Assembly (NCBI RefSeq): GCF_035481675.1
Contig: NZ_JAYJJW010000001.1
Coordinates: forward strand, 1,945,311-2,009,310
Length of the DNA: 64,000 bases
Source of the DNA: Alteriqipengyuania_B sp035481675
GTDB lineage: Bacteria; Pseudomonadota; Alphaproteobacteria; Sphingomonadales; Sphingomonadaceae
Direction of reading: 5' to 3'
Below the pieces are notes generated by a model. That model ran no database searches. It was not told where the DNA came from and worked only from the letters and a program-made list of their open reading frames with translations. The position numbers and the translations under genes were made by a program. The stretch's first letter is position 1. Every line of letters begins with the position of its first letter. This document shows positions 48,485-57,689 of the stretch, one piece after another.

Positions 48485-49462
48485 TCATCCCCCTTGCATG
48501 ATCGGGAAAATATCGCGGGCGACGCGAATGCTGGCGGGCAGCATCAGCACGCCGATCATCGTCGGCAGCATGAAGACGACGAGCGGAATGGAAATGAGGA
48601 CCGGCAGGCGGTGCGCCTTTTCCTCGGCTCGCATGCGGCGGCGCTCGCGCATTTCGGCGGCATAGACGCGCAGGGTAGAGGCGATGGAGGTGCCGAGCTT
48701 GTCGGACTGGATCAGCAGCGTGGTGAAGGAGCGGATTTCATCGACCGCGGCCATGTCCGCCAGCTTGCGGAAGGCCTCCTCGCGGGTCGCGCCGGCGCGC
48801 AGCCGCAAGGTCGTTACCCCCAGGAGGTTGGCGACCAGAGGATGCGAATGAACCATTTCGCGGCCCACCCGGTCGAGCGCGGCTTCGATGCCGAGGCCGG
48901 CTTCCACGCAGACGAGGATCAGGTCGAGGCAGTCCGGAAAACCGTTGATGATGGCTTCGCGCCGCCGGTCGGCCCGCGCGCGAACGAACAGGTTGGGCAG
49001 GTAAAGGCCGAGCAGCGCCAGCAGCGACCCGATGATGTAGACGCGCAGGAAGCTGGGCGGATCGTCGCCCGAAAACGCCAGCAGCACGTAGAGCGCCGGG
49101 ATCAGAAAGATCATCCCGAGCCGCACGAGCGTGAAAATCTTCGGTGCGGCGGGCGAGGTATAGCCGGCTGCGACCAGTTTTTCGCGCAGGCGGTCGCTCT
49201 TGGTGTCGGTCAGGTCGAGGCCGGTGCGCTCGATCAGCTCGGCCAGCTTGCCCCAGCTGGTCGCCCGCTCGTCGGCGCGCAGGCTGGCGGTGCCGGCGGC
49301 AGTCTGGATCGTCGGCTTGCCGGCGATGGTTTTCAGCCCCGCACGCATCGTCGCGCGCTTCGAGGCATAGGCCATGGCCGTGAAGGCCACGATCGCCACG
49401 ATCGCGAAAATCGCCAGGAGGACGGCGAGGCGGGCGGCGTTGCTGGTGGCGATGACGTCCAT
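48485..49462 (-). CDS. tadC: Tad pilus inner membrane protein TadC (T2SF family)
   Basis: 325 aa. An N-terminal helix, two helices near residues 125-165, a T2SSF domain (FPDCLDLILVCVEAGLGIEAALDRVGREM, LADMAAVDEIRSFTTLLIQSDKLGTSIASTLRVYAAEMRERRRMRAEEKAHRLP) and a C-terminal helix ending MLPASIRVARDIFP. With TadB it forms the assembly platform of the Flp pilus. Confidence 0.92.
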   Translation of the reverse strand: MDVIATSNAARLAVLLAIFAIVAIVAFTAMAYASKRATMRAGLKTIAGKPTIQTAAGTASLRADERATSWGKLAELIERTGLDLTDTKSDRLREKLVAAGYTSPAAPKIFTLVRLGMIFLIPALYVLLAFSGDDPPSFLRVYIIGSLLALLGLYLPNLFVRARADRRREAIINGFPDCLDLILVCVEAGLGIEAALDRVGREMVHSHPLVANLLGVTTLRLRAGATREEAFRKLADMAAVDEIRSFTTLLIQSDKLGTSIASTLRVYAAEMRERRRMRAEEKAHRLPVLISIPLVVFMLPTMIGVLMLPASIRVARDIFPIMQGG

Positions 49463-49466
49463 GGGC

Positions 49467-50468
49467 TCAGACTTTCAGGTCGATCAGCTTGCGGATCCAG
49501 ATGAACCCGATGGTGTAGAGGATGCCGAGCGTGATGAAGCCGAACAGGAACATCGGCTCGTCCGCCGTGGCGAGGTAGAATTCGGGGTTCACGCTGAACA
49601 TGCCGACGAAGGCGACGATGGGCAGGGCGGTCAGCATCCAGCCGGTCATCCGCCCCTCGCTGCTGAGCGCGCGGACCTTCATGTAAAGGCTGGCCCGTTC
49701 GCGGATCACGTCGGCAAGATTCTGCAGGATTTCGGCAAGGTTGCCGCCGGTTTCGCTCTGTACCGAGAGGGAGACGACGAACATGCGGATATCGTCGAGG
49801 TTCCAGCGGTCGGCCATCGCGTCGAGCGCGTCGGTGAGCTCCGCGCCATAGGCGATCTCGTCTGCGACGATGCCGAATTCGCTGCCGATGGGATCTTCCA
49901 GCTCGCGGGTCAGCAAGTCGATGGCCGAGGCGATGGGATGGCCGGCGCGCAGGGCGCGGACGAAAACGTCGAGCGCGACCGGGAACTGCTCCTCGATCTT
50001 CTTGCGGCGGCGATGGGCGATGGCGGTCAGGACCAGTAGCGGGACGACGAAGGCCACGCAGGCCGCGATCGCGCCGCACAGGAAGATGATCCCGATGCTG
50101 ATCGCAAAACCCAGCTGCCCGCTCATGAACAGGAGCAGCGCGACAAGCAGCACGAAGGCGACGGCGGAGGCGAAGAACAATTGCGGCGCAGTGATCGGCA
50201 GGCCGACGGCCATCAGCGTGCGCTGGAGCGAGGCAACCGGCCTTGCGATGAACGACGGCAGGTGATCGTAATCGCCCGGCTCGTTCTTGCGCAATTCGGC
50301 GAATACCTGCTCCCGGCTGGCGCCGGTCTTGATCATTTTCAGGCGCTTGTTGACCGCCTGGGTGTGGGCGGTGCGCTGCCACAGGCGGTTGAGGCCGAGC
50401 TGGGCGACGATGAAGACCGAGGCGAAGATCGCCAGCAGGACCATCAGCTTGAGGAGGGCTTCGAGCAT
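49467..50468 (-). CDS. tadB: Tad pilus inner membrane protein TadB (T2SF family)
   Basis: 333 aa with N-terminal and mid-protein helices and the T2SSF domain (FPVALDVFVRALRAGHPIASAIDLLTREL, DDIRMFVVSLSVQSETGGNLAEILQNLADVIRERASLYMKVRALSSEG). It ends with two helices. Same topology as tadC next door; both likely arose by duplication in the Tad lineage. Confidence 0.92.
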   Translation of the reverse strand: MLEALLKLMVLLAIFASVFIVAQLGLNRLWQRTAHTQAVNKRLKMIKTGASREQVFAELRKNEPGDYDHLPSFIARPVASLQRTLMAVGLPITAPQLFFASAVAFVLLVALLLFMSGQLGFAISIGIIFLCGAIAACVAFVVPLLVLTAIAHRRRKKIEEQFPVALDVFVRALRAGHPIASAIDLLTRELEDPIGSEFGIVADEIAYGAELTDALDAMADRWNLDDIRMFVVSLSVQSETGGNLAEILQNLADVIRERASLYMKVRALSSEGRMTGWMLTALPIVAFVGMFSVNPEFYLATADEPMFLFGFITLGILYTIGFIWIRKLIDLKV

Positions 50469-50471
50469 CGC

Positions 50472-51875
50472 CTATTCCATCGTGAAGTCGGGCCGGAACA
50501 GCTCGGCCGGCAGGTCGATACCTGCGGCAACCGCATCGGCGTGGAATTTCGGGCGGATCCCGGTCGCTTCGAACTTGCCGTGAACCGTGCCGTCCTCGCC
50601 GCGGCCGGTGATCCGGTAGCGGTAGATTTCCTGCATCGTCACGGTCGGCCCCTCCATGCCGGTGATCTCCGAAAGGCTGACCACGCGGCGATGGCCGTCG
50701 GCAAGGCGCGCAACCTGGACCACGACGTTGATGGCCGAAGCGATCTGCGCGCGCGTGGAGGATTGCGGCATATCGATGCCGCTCATGCCGATCATCTGTT
50801 CGAGGCGGCTGAGCGCGTCGCGCGGGGTGTTGGCGTGGACCGTGGTCATCGACCCGTCGTGGCCGGTGTTCATCGCCTGCAGCATGTCGAACGCCTCACC
50901 GGCGCGGACTTCGCCCACGATGATGCGGTCGGGCCGCATGCGCAGCGCGTTCTTGACCAGCTCGCGCTGGGTCACTTCGCCGGTGCCTTCGATATTGGCG
51001 GGCCGCGTTTCCAGCCGGGCGACGTGCACCTGCTGCAGTTGCAACTCGGCGCTGTCCTCGATCGTGACGATGCGCTCCTTTTCATCGATGAAAGAGCTCA
51101 TCGCGTTGAGAAGCGTCGTCTTGCCCGAGCCGGTACCGCCGGAAATCAGCACGTTGCGCCGCGCGGCGACCACGGCTTCCATGACCTGCGCCATTTGTTC
51201 GGGCACGGAGCCGAGTTCGATCAGGCGCTGGATGCCGATCCGCTTCTTGGCGAACTTGCGGATGGAAAGCAGCGATCCGTCGACCGCCAGGGGCGCGACG
51301 ATGGCGTTGACGCGCGACCCGTCGGCCAGGCGCGCGTCGACATAGGGCGTGCTCTCGTCGATCCGGCGGCCCACGGCGGACACGATCTTCTGGATGATCC
51401 GCATCAGGTGCTTTTCGCCCTGGAATTCGGTCTCCACCCGCTCGAGCAGGCCGTGCCGTTCCACGAACACCACGGTCGGGCCGTTGACGAGGATGTCGGT
51501 GATGGTCTCGTCCTGCAGCAGCGGCTCGAGCGGCCCGAGGCCGAGCAGTTCGTTGAGGACGTCGTCGGTCAGCGCCTCGCGCTCGGCACGGTTGAGCACC
51601 TGCTGCCGGTCGATCAGCAATTCGGAAATGATGTCGCCGATCTGCGACTTCACCTGGTCGCGCGGCATCTGGTCGAGCGCGCCGAGGTTGATCTTGTCGA
51701 GCAGCCCGCGGTGGATCGAGGTCTTGAGCTCCAGCGATTCCTTGCGCCGCTTATCGGCCTCGCTTTCCGGGCGCAGCTGCGGCGCGGCAGCGGCGGGGGC
51801 TTCGGCGACGCTATCGTCGTTGTCGCCGGCGGTTTCCGGTGCGGGCGCTGCGGGCTTGGCGATGGTCCATTTCAT
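50472..51875 (-). CDS. cpaF: Tad pilus secretion ATPase CpaF/TadA
   Basis: 467 aa type II/IV secretion ATPase. A Pro/Ala-rich N-terminus precedes the NTD (LLDKINLGALDQMPRDQVKSQ), Walker A SGGTGSGKTTLLNAM, the Asp box TIEDSAELQL, Walker B RPDRIIVGEVRAGEAFDMLQ and the His box GHDGSMTTVHANTPRDALSRLEQM. It powers pilus assembly. The ATG overlaps the cpaE stop. Confidence 0.95.
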   Translation of the reverse strand: MKWTIAKPAAPAPETAGDNDDSVAEAPAAAAPQLRPESEADKRRKESLELKTSIHRGLLDKINLGALDQMPRDQVKSQIGDIISELLIDRQQVLNRAEREALTDDVLNELLGLGPLEPLLQDETITDILVNGPTVVFVERHGLLERVETEFQGEKHLMRIIQKIVSAVGRRIDESTPYVDARLADGSRVNAIVAPLAVDGSLLSIRKFAKKRIGIQRLIELGSVPEQMAQVMEAVVAARRNVLISGGTGSGKTTLLNAMSSFIDEKERIVTIEDSAELQLQQVHVARLETRPANIEGTGEVTQRELVKNALRMRPDRIIVGEVRAGEAFDMLQAMNTGHDGSMTTVHANTPRDALSRLEQMIGMSGIDMPQSSTRAQIASAINVVVQVARLADGHRRVVSLSEITGMEGPTVTMQEIYRYRITGRGEDGTVHGKFEATGIRPKFHADAVAAGIDLPAELFRPDFTME

Positions 51876-53065
51876 CACGCGCTCTCCCACAGCGACTGGA
51901 CGAGGTGGCCCGCGAGCGCGTCGACCGACTTCTCGTAAGCGGAGCGGCTGCGCAATTCGGTCAGGAGGAGCCCCTGGTCCTGCGCTTCGGCCATGTCCTT
52001 CTCGCCGAGCGCGATCGTGCCATCGACGCTGCAGCCCAGCGTGTCCTCCACATCGCTTTTGCCGACGGAGCGGAACAGGCTGCGGCCGGTGCGCGTCAGC
52101 ACGATGTCGACGCACTGCCGGTCGATCCCGACCTCGTCGAACAGCGCGATCCGGCGGCGCGCCTGGCGGATCGATTTGAGTTTCTCGTCGGTCACCAGCA
52201 GGATGCGGTCGCTGTGGGCGATGGCGGACAGCGTCCAGTTCGCCCAGCTCGCCGGCAGGTCCACCAGCACGCAATCGAACTGGGTGCGGGCAAGGTCTAT
52301 CAGCGCGGCAAGCCGGTCGGCGGGGACATTTTCGATGGGTTCGATATCGGTCGGGGCCGCGATGACGTGGAGGTCGTCCCCGCGTCCAACCGCTGCGTCA
52401 CGCAGCATATCGGCATCGAGCCTGTCACCCGCCTCGAGGAGATCGCCAACCGTACTGATCGGCTGGACGCCGAGGTAGTTGGCGACTTCGCCCGATTGCA
52501 TGTCGAGATCGATCAGGCAGACGGAACGGGGCCCGCCTTCGGCAGCGGCGAGGGCGGCGCCGAGGTGGGTCAGGAGCGTGGTCGCGCCGGCCCCTCCGCT
52601 TGCCCGCATCACGGTGATCTGCGGGGCGAGCTGGAGCGGTTCCGCCACCGCCGAATTGGCCGCGCAGTCCACGATCCGGTCGAACAGTTCGGCGGGGTCC
52701 ATCGGCAGGTCGACGACGTCGTTTACCCCCCGGCGCAGCAACGCGCGGACAACGCGGGTGTCGGTTTGTGCCAGTGCGACGATGACCGGCAGCGTCGGCG
52801 CGACGGTGCGCACCCGTTCCAGCCGCGCGAGCGAGGCGGGTTCCCCGGGATCGACTTCCAGCACGATCACCCGGACCCCGCCCAGCCGGTCTTCGGGCAA
52901 GGGCTCGCTGGGCTGCAAAGCGCAGGTGCCTATATGCGAGGCCGCGAAATCAGGGTCTGCGGCCTGCAGGGCATCGATGTGCGCGGCTTGCGCGACGATG
53001 AGAGTTTCCATTCCGTGTCCCATGGCGAAGCTGCCGGGCAGATCGAGTGTCGAGCGTGTGTTCAT
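51875..53065 (-). CDS. cpaE: CpaE/TadZ-type localisation ATPase
   Basis: 396 aa: an atypical receiver-like N-terminal domain and a MinD/ParA-like ATPase domain. The deviant P-loop reads ASGGAGATTLLTHLG, where both lysines of the usual KGGxGKT are absent, as in many CpaE/TadZ proteins. LIDLDMQSGEVANYLG follows. CpaE localises the pilus machine to a cell pole. The ATG at 53065 avoids overlap with the upstream gene. Confidence 0.88.
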   Translation of the reverse strand: MNTRSTLDLPGSFAMGHGMETLIVAQAAHIDALQAADPDFAASHIGTCALQPSEPLPEDRLGGVRVIVLEVDPGEPASLARLERVRTVAPTLPVIVALAQTDTRVVRALLRRGVNDVVDLPMDPAELFDRIVDCAANSAVAEPLQLAPQITVMRASGGAGATTLLTHLGAALAAAEGGPRSVCLIDLDMQSGEVANYLGVQPISTVGDLLEAGDRLDADMLRDAAVGRGDDLHVIAAPTDIEPIENVPADRLAALIDLARTQFDCVLVDLPASWANWTLSAIAHSDRILLVTDEKLKSIRQARRRIALFDEVGIDRQCVDIVLTRTGRSLFRSVGKSDVEDTLGCSVDGTIALGEKDMAEAQDQGLLLTELRSRSAYEKSVDALAGHLVQSLWESA

Positions 53066-53075
53066 GCCGGTGTCC

Positions 53076-53747
53076 TCAATTTCCGAACCCGCCATCGCCG
53101 TCTTCCATCGTCAGCGAATAGCTTGGACCGGGCAGGCCGAAATCGTAGATTCCGGCTAGGAAGATCGGCCTGAAGCCGAGCCCGGTGACCCCGACTGTGA
53201 CGATCGGCGCCACGTCCGGCCCGTTGGGATCACCGGCATAGCCGATGCCCGACCAGGCATATGAAATCGTGATATTGTCCGCGGCGATCCGCGGCTGGAC
53301 CACTGCCATGCGCGCGACCAGCGCGTCGAAAGCGGCTTGGCCGACCGTGTCGACGGTGGTGTCGAAGGGGCAGCCGGCGCAGGCACAGCTCACCGTGCCG
53401 CCGCTGGATGTACAGGTCGTGGTCGGGAAATCCGACTGCGGTACCGGATCGCCTTGCGCGATCGTGCCGCTGAGCGCGTAGCTGTAGCATTTCATGCCCG
53501 GCGTAGCGTTGTTGTTTCCGCTGGTGTTGCATCCGATATCGCCGCCCGGAATGATGTCGGTTGTAACCGCCCAGCGCGCGCCGATCTGCACCGCCTTTTC
53601 GGTCTCGTTGACCGCCCAGATGAAGCGGCCGACGTCGATCGTGCCGAGCAGGAAGAACAGGAACACCGGCAGGACCAGCGCGAATTCCGCCGCACCTGCG
53701 CCGCTGCGGTCGCGCCACAGGCGCATGGGGGAAAGCCGGCGCATCAT
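53076..53747 (-). CDS. TadE-family minor pilin-like protein
   Basis: 223 aa. The TadE signature RSGAGAAEFALVLPVFLFFLLGTIDVGRFIWAVN gives a prepilin-like N-terminus, with cleavage expected after Gly and Glu at position 5 of the mature form. The rest is Cys/Thr/Ser-rich (CTSSGGTVSCACAGC). CpaA should process it. The ATG at 53747 overlaps the next gene's end. Confidence 0.82.
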   Translation of the reverse strand: MMRRLSPMRLWRDRSGAGAAEFALVLPVFLFFLLGTIDVGRFIWAVNETEKAVQIGARWAVTTDIIPGGDIGCNTSGNNNATPGMKCYSYALSGTIAQGDPVPQSDFPTTTCTSSGGTVSCACAGCPFDTTVDTVGQAAFDALVARMAVVQPRIAADNITISYAWSGIGYAGDPNGPDVAPIVTVGVTGLGFRPIFLAGIYDFGLPGPSYSLTMEDGDGGFGN

Positions 53748-54259
53748 ATCCCCGTCACCGCGGATTGCGCCTGCGCCCGCACGACCGCAGAGCTGGTGTC
53801 GAAGCCGAGCGTGGAGAAGAGCGACTTGTAACCGACCACCGCGTTCACCAGCACGCGGGGAACCTCCTGCTTCTCGCGGTAGATGCCGTTGTTTTCGTAA
53901 GAGGCGGTGTCGCCGCTGGTCGCGCAATCGAGCGTTACGTCGAACGTGTCGTTGGCGCCGGCGGTGAAGCGGGGAAAGCCCGTACCGTCGGGTGTGCCGG
54001 TGCGCGTCATGTTGAGGATCGCGGTCGTCGCCGTCGCCGAGACCGTGCCGCTGGCGCAATCGAATTCCTTGTACGACAGGCGCGAGGCATAGCGCGCGCC
54101 GTCGCGCACAGCCTTGATGACCTTGTGTTCGTTGAGGAGGTAATTGCCGCCTTCGAACGTGGTGAAGATCAGCGCCAGCATCACCGGCAGCATCAGCGCC
54201 AGCTCGGCTGCAGCGGCGCCGCTATCGGCCCGGCGGACGAGGCTAAGCGCGCGCATCAT
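53744..54259 (-). CDS. TadE-family minor pilin-like protein
   Basis: 171 aa with SGAAAAELALMLPVMLALIFTTFEGGNYLL at the N-terminus, again the TadE helix (Gly/x4/Glu). It has a Cys pair in the globular part and ends TSSAVVRAQAQSAVTG. It overlaps both neighbours by four bases, so three pilin-like genes are translationally coupled. Confidence 0.82.
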   Translation of the reverse strand: MMRALSLVRRADSGAAAAELALMLPVMLALIFTTFEGGNYLLNEHKVIKAVRDGARYASRLSYKEFDCASGTVSATATTAILNMTRTGTPDGTGFPRFTAGANDTFDVTLDCATSGDTASYENNGIYREKQEVPRVLVNAVVGYKSLFSTLGFDTSSAVVRAQAQSAVTGI

Positions 54260-55980
54260 TCGATCAGGTACGGCACGTCGCGCCGGATCGTCTGGAGGTT
54301 GCTGCCATTGTCGCCGCCGATGTCGGTGCGGCCAATCAATTCCACGTAGACTTCGAACTGGTTCGCCAGCGTGTCGTTGCAGGAAATATCGTAGTCTGTG
54401 CCATCGATGGTGAAGGTGGCGCTTCCGCCGCCTCCGCCCCCACCCTGGCACCGCTTGCGTGCGCGGGCCGGTTCGACAAGGAAGATATCGATCCATGTGC
54501 CGACTTCGAGAATCTTGTTGTTGAGGCTGTTGCCGTATTTCGCCTGCAAGGCGTTGCAGTTGAGGACGGCGACACTCATCCTGCGCCGGTCGAGATCGCT
54601 GCCCGGCACAAGGCCGTAGGGCGCATTCGGCAGGGCGACGCCGTAGCCCGGTTGAGGCTGGGCGTAGGCGTACTTCTGTCCCGTCGCGAGCTTGCTCACC
54701 CCGCCGGGAAGGGTGCCCGCCAGGATCTGGTCCGCTTCCCAGCGATACACCTGGTACCGGGTGGGATAGCCTTTCGGCTGTGCACCGTAATCGGCGGCGG
54801 AAATCTGGCTGGCGTAGGGCGCACCGAAGTTCGAGCGCCAATAGGCGTCGATGTCCCACTGCCCATCGCCGATCAGGCCGCTGGGAAACGAAGTGAAGCT
54901 GGTGCAATTGCCGCTGTCGCTCCACGCATGGCAAATGTCCCTGGGATGCCCCATGATTTTCGGGAAAGTGCCGGCACCGAAAGTGGACGCATAGGTGCGG
55001 GCAATGATGGGGCGATAGGCAAACTGGTGCGCCGTGGCCGCGGTGTTGCCGAGATAGGGTTCCCAGTTGCTGGAGTTCTGCGCGCGTATCAAATCCTTCC
55101 GGGAATTGACCGAAGGCGAGCACGTGCCGCTCACGCCGTTGATGCTAGGGCAATATTGCCCGGTCACGTCCGCGTCGAAACGGACGTTGATGCCATCCCG
55201 GGCGCTGTTGACCACGCCGTCCTGGACCTCGACGCCGTCGACCGAAACGCAGTCACCGCCGCGCACGTCCCACCCAAGAGCGGCGAGCAACCCGTTGGCA
55301 CCGGATCCGAACTCGGTTTGGAGGAAGCCGAAGGCGCCCGGGACATTCGTCTCGTTACCCAGCAACTTGATCCCCGCGCCAACATTGCCTTCGACCGGGA
55401 AGTCGAGAAAGACGTCGGTGTTGCCGGCCGGTTCGGCTGGATTGCAGATCTTCAGCGGCGGCACGCGGCAGATCGCGCTGCCGACCCCGGCGAATGCGGC
55501 CGCGTTGAGGTTGCCCGAATTGGTGATGGAGCTACCCACCGGCGTCAGCGCATAGCGGGCGACGCGCGGGTTCACCCGCACTTCGACATAGCGCGCTTCC
55601 TCGTCGCTCGTGGCCGGGGTGGTCTTTTCCTTGTCCTGGTAAAAGCGGATGAAGCCCGTGGCGTCGCACGCCGCCTCGTCCGTGAAGGTGATCGTGTTGC
55701 CATCCGCATTGCCGTCGTTCGCCAGCAGGGTGACATTGCGCAGCAGGCCCACCGCCGCACTGGAGGCGCGCGAGCAGGCGCCGGCGTTCTTGTCGAGCTG
55801 GGTGGCGGCGGCGATGGCGGCCTGGTCGGCGGCGTTCTGCAGCTCCGAATCGAGCCCGTACATCCGCGCGACGTCGTAGCCGACGCCGGCAATGGCGATC
55901 AGGCCGAGCAGGGCGATGGAGTAGGTCGCCGCAACCGCGCCGCCTTCATCCCTGCCGAATTGCCCGATCCCGAATGCCAT
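54256..55980 (-). CDS. TadG-like pilus assembly protein
   Basis: 574 aa. The N-terminus EGGAVAATYSIALLGLIAIAGVGYDVARMY is a TadG/Flp pilus-associated helix, followed by NAADQAAIAAATQLDK typical of TadG. The long extracytoplasmic part contains several cysteines and a Gly run near residue 520 (GGGGGGG). No MIDAS-type vWA motif was visible. Role in the pilus is inferred from position. Confidence 0.8.
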   Translation of the reverse strand: MAFGIGQFGRDEGGAVAATYSIALLGLIAIAGVGYDVARMYGLDSELQNAADQAAIAAATQLDKNAGACSRASSAAVGLLRNVTLLANDGNADGNTITFTDEAACDATGFIRFYQDKEKTTPATSDEEARYVEVRVNPRVARYALTPVGSSITNSGNLNAAAFAGVGSAICRVPPLKICNPAEPAGNTDVFLDFPVEGNVGAGIKLLGNETNVPGAFGFLQTEFGSGANGLLAALGWDVRGGDCVSVDGVEVQDGVVNSARDGINVRFDADVTGQYCPSINGVSGTCSPSVNSRKDLIRAQNSSNWEPYLGNTAATAHQFAYRPIIARTYASTFGAGTFPKIMGHPRDICHAWSDSGNCTSFTSFPSGLIGDGQWDIDAYWRSNFGAPYASQISAADYGAQPKGYPTRYQVYRWEADQILAGTLPGGVSKLATGQKYAYAQPQPGYGVALPNAPYGLVPGSDLDRRRMSVAVLNCNALQAKYGNSLNNKILEVGTWIDIFLVEPARARKRCQGGGGGGGSATFTIDGTDYDISCNDTLANQFEVYVELIGRTDIGGDNGSNLQTIRRDVPYLIE

Positions 55981-56005
55981 GGTCCTTGTCCTCTTGCGCT
56001 CCTGC

Positions 56006-56296
56006 TCAGTTCGGCCCGCTGACCGCGCGGGTGCTGACGCGTTCCGGCTGCTTGACGCGGCCTTCGCGGACACGCTCTGCGGCCTCGGCGGCAGCTTCAG
56101 CGCTGGCGGTGGCCGGTTCGTCGTACTGCGGGTCAGGGTTGGCGATCATCGCGGCATAGGTCTGCCGGTTGGCCTCCCCGAAGGCTTCGGGATCGATCGG
56201 ACCGGCGGCGAAGCTGTTGGTCGCGGCGCAGGCGGAAAGGGCCAAGCCCATCCCGGCCCCCATTCCGGCGACAAGGGCGATGCGCTTAATATTCAT
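56006..56296 (-). CDS. Reduced CpaD-like lipoprotein
   Basis: 96 aa with lipobox ALSAC. The segment FGEANRQTYAAMIANPDPQ corresponds to the C-terminal core of CpaD (FGxA...AAMVADP type), the secretin-associated lipoprotein of Flp pili, but the roughly 100-residue N-terminal domain of CpaD is missing. It sits at the cpaD position after cpaC and overlaps it by 11 nt. Confidence 0.65.
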   Translation of the reverse strand: MNIKRIALVAGMGAGMGLALSACAATNSFAAGPIDPEAFGEANRQTYAAMIANPDPQYDEPATASAEAAAEAAERVREGRVKQPERVSTRAVSGPN

Positions 56297-57686
56297 AGCC
56301 GGTCTCCGTATCGGTTGCCGTGGTCGTCGCCGCGCCTGCGGGCGGCAGTTCCTGCGGCTGGTAGTTGTCGCCGTTCAGCAGCGTGTCGACGACCTGCGGG
56401 TCGCGCACCCGGTCGGTCGGCAGGCGGACCTGCTCCGGCCGGATCGGATTGACGAGCCGTGGGGTGACGATGATCAGCAGTTCCGTCTCGCCCTTCTGGA
56501 AGCTGGTCGAGCGGAACAGCGTGCCGATGATCGGGATCGAGCCGAGGATCGGCACCTGCCGCACGGTGGTGGTGAATTCCTCCCGCAGCAGGCCGGCGAT
56601 GGCGAAGCTTTCGCCGTCGCGCAGCTCGATGGTGGTGCTGGCGCGCCGGGTCTGCAGGCCCGGGACATTGAGGCCGTTGATCGACACCGACGCGCTCGGA
56701 TCGATGGAGCTGACTTCCGGCTCCACGATCATGTTGATGACCCCGTCGCCCAGCACGGTGGGCGTGAAGCCCAGGCTGACGCCGAAGGGTTTGAATTCCA
56801 CGGTGATGGCGTTGTTGCCTTCACCCCCGCCGCCAGAGCCCTGGATCACCGGGATCGGGAACTCCCCACCGGCGAGGAAGGATGCCTTTTCGCCCGACAG
56901 GGAGACCAGTGTGGGTTCGGCCAGCGTCTTGGAAAGGCCCTGCCGTTCCAGCACGTCGAGGAAGGCATCGATGTCGACATTGCCGATGTTGAACAGCGCA
57001 CCGAACACACCGAAAGCGCCGGTGATCTGGTCGAGGCGGAAGACGCCAGCATCCTGCTCTGTCCCGGCCCCTTCACCGATGGCGGCGCCGAAATCGCCGT
57101 CGCGGCTGAAGCCGAAACCGCTGACCCCGAGATCTTCGCCCAGGTTGCGGGTGACTTCGGCGAATTTCACTTCCAGCATCACTTGCTGGCTGCTGCCGAC
57201 GCCCATCAGGTTGATGACCCGCTCGCCGGCAAAGGCCTCGGCAATGCGCATTGCGCGGTCCGCTTCGCCGGCATTGCCGACAAGGCCGGACAGCACGATG
57301 TTGCCGTTGGAAAGCGAGGCGTCGATCTGCGAGCTCGGGATCATGTCGCGCAGCTGGTTGCGCAGCGACATGACGTCGGGGCCGACCGACACGTCCATCA
57401 CCGCGATCACGCGGTTGGACCGGTCGTACAGCGTCAGGCTGGTGGTGCCGAAATCCTTGCCCAGCACATAGACCGACCGGTCGCTGATGGGCACGATGTC
57501 GGCGATGTCCGGATTGCCGATCAGCGCCTTGCCGATCGTCTGGTCCGTGCTGACCACCTGGCTCTTGTTGACCGGGACCTCCAGCTCGCCGGCGTGGAGC
57601 CCGCCGCCCGCATATTGCGCGGCTGCCGGGCTGGCGATTCCGAGCGATGCGGTGGCAAGGGCGAGTGCGCTTACGTATTTCAACAT
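56286..57686 (-). CDS. cpaC: Flp pilus secretin CpaC/RcpA
   Basis: 466 aa with a signal peptide (PAAAQ). An N-terminal pilus-assembly domain (VSTDQTIGKALIGNPDIADIVPISDRSVYVLGKDFGTTSLTLYD) is followed by a BON-like region and the secretin domain (LAEPTLVSLSGEKASFLAGGEFPIPV, FGVSLGFTPTVLGDGVINM, FAIAGLLREEF, PILGSIPIIGTLFRSTSFQKGETELLIIVTPRLV). It forms the outer-membrane pore of the Flp pilus. Confidence 0.95.
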   Translation of the reverse strand: MLKYVSALALATASLGIASPAAAQYAGGGLHAGELEVPVNKSQVVSTDQTIGKALIGNPDIADIVPISDRSVYVLGKDFGTTSLTLYDRSNRVIAVMDVSVGPDVMSLRNQLRDMIPSSQIDASLSNGNIVLSGLVGNAGEADRAMRIAEAFAGERVINLMGVGSSQQVMLEVKFAEVTRNLGEDLGVSGFGFSRDGDFGAAIGEGAGTEQDAGVFRLDQITGAFGVFGALFNIGNVDIDAFLDVLERQGLSKTLAEPTLVSLSGEKASFLAGGEFPIPVIQGSGGGGEGNNAITVEFKPFGVSLGFTPTVLGDGVINMIVEPEVSSIDPSASVSINGLNVPGLQTRRASTTIELRDGESFAIAGLLREEFTTTVRQVPILGSIPIIGTLFRSTSFQKGETELLIIVTPRLVNPIRPEQVRLPTDRVRDPQVVDTLLNGDNYQPQELPPAGAATTTATDTETGYEY

Positions 57687-57689
57687 GGC

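Noticed and set aside
50181..51938. 585-aa frame antisense to cpaF
   Set aside because: CpaF Walker and His-box motifs on the minus strand are decisive.
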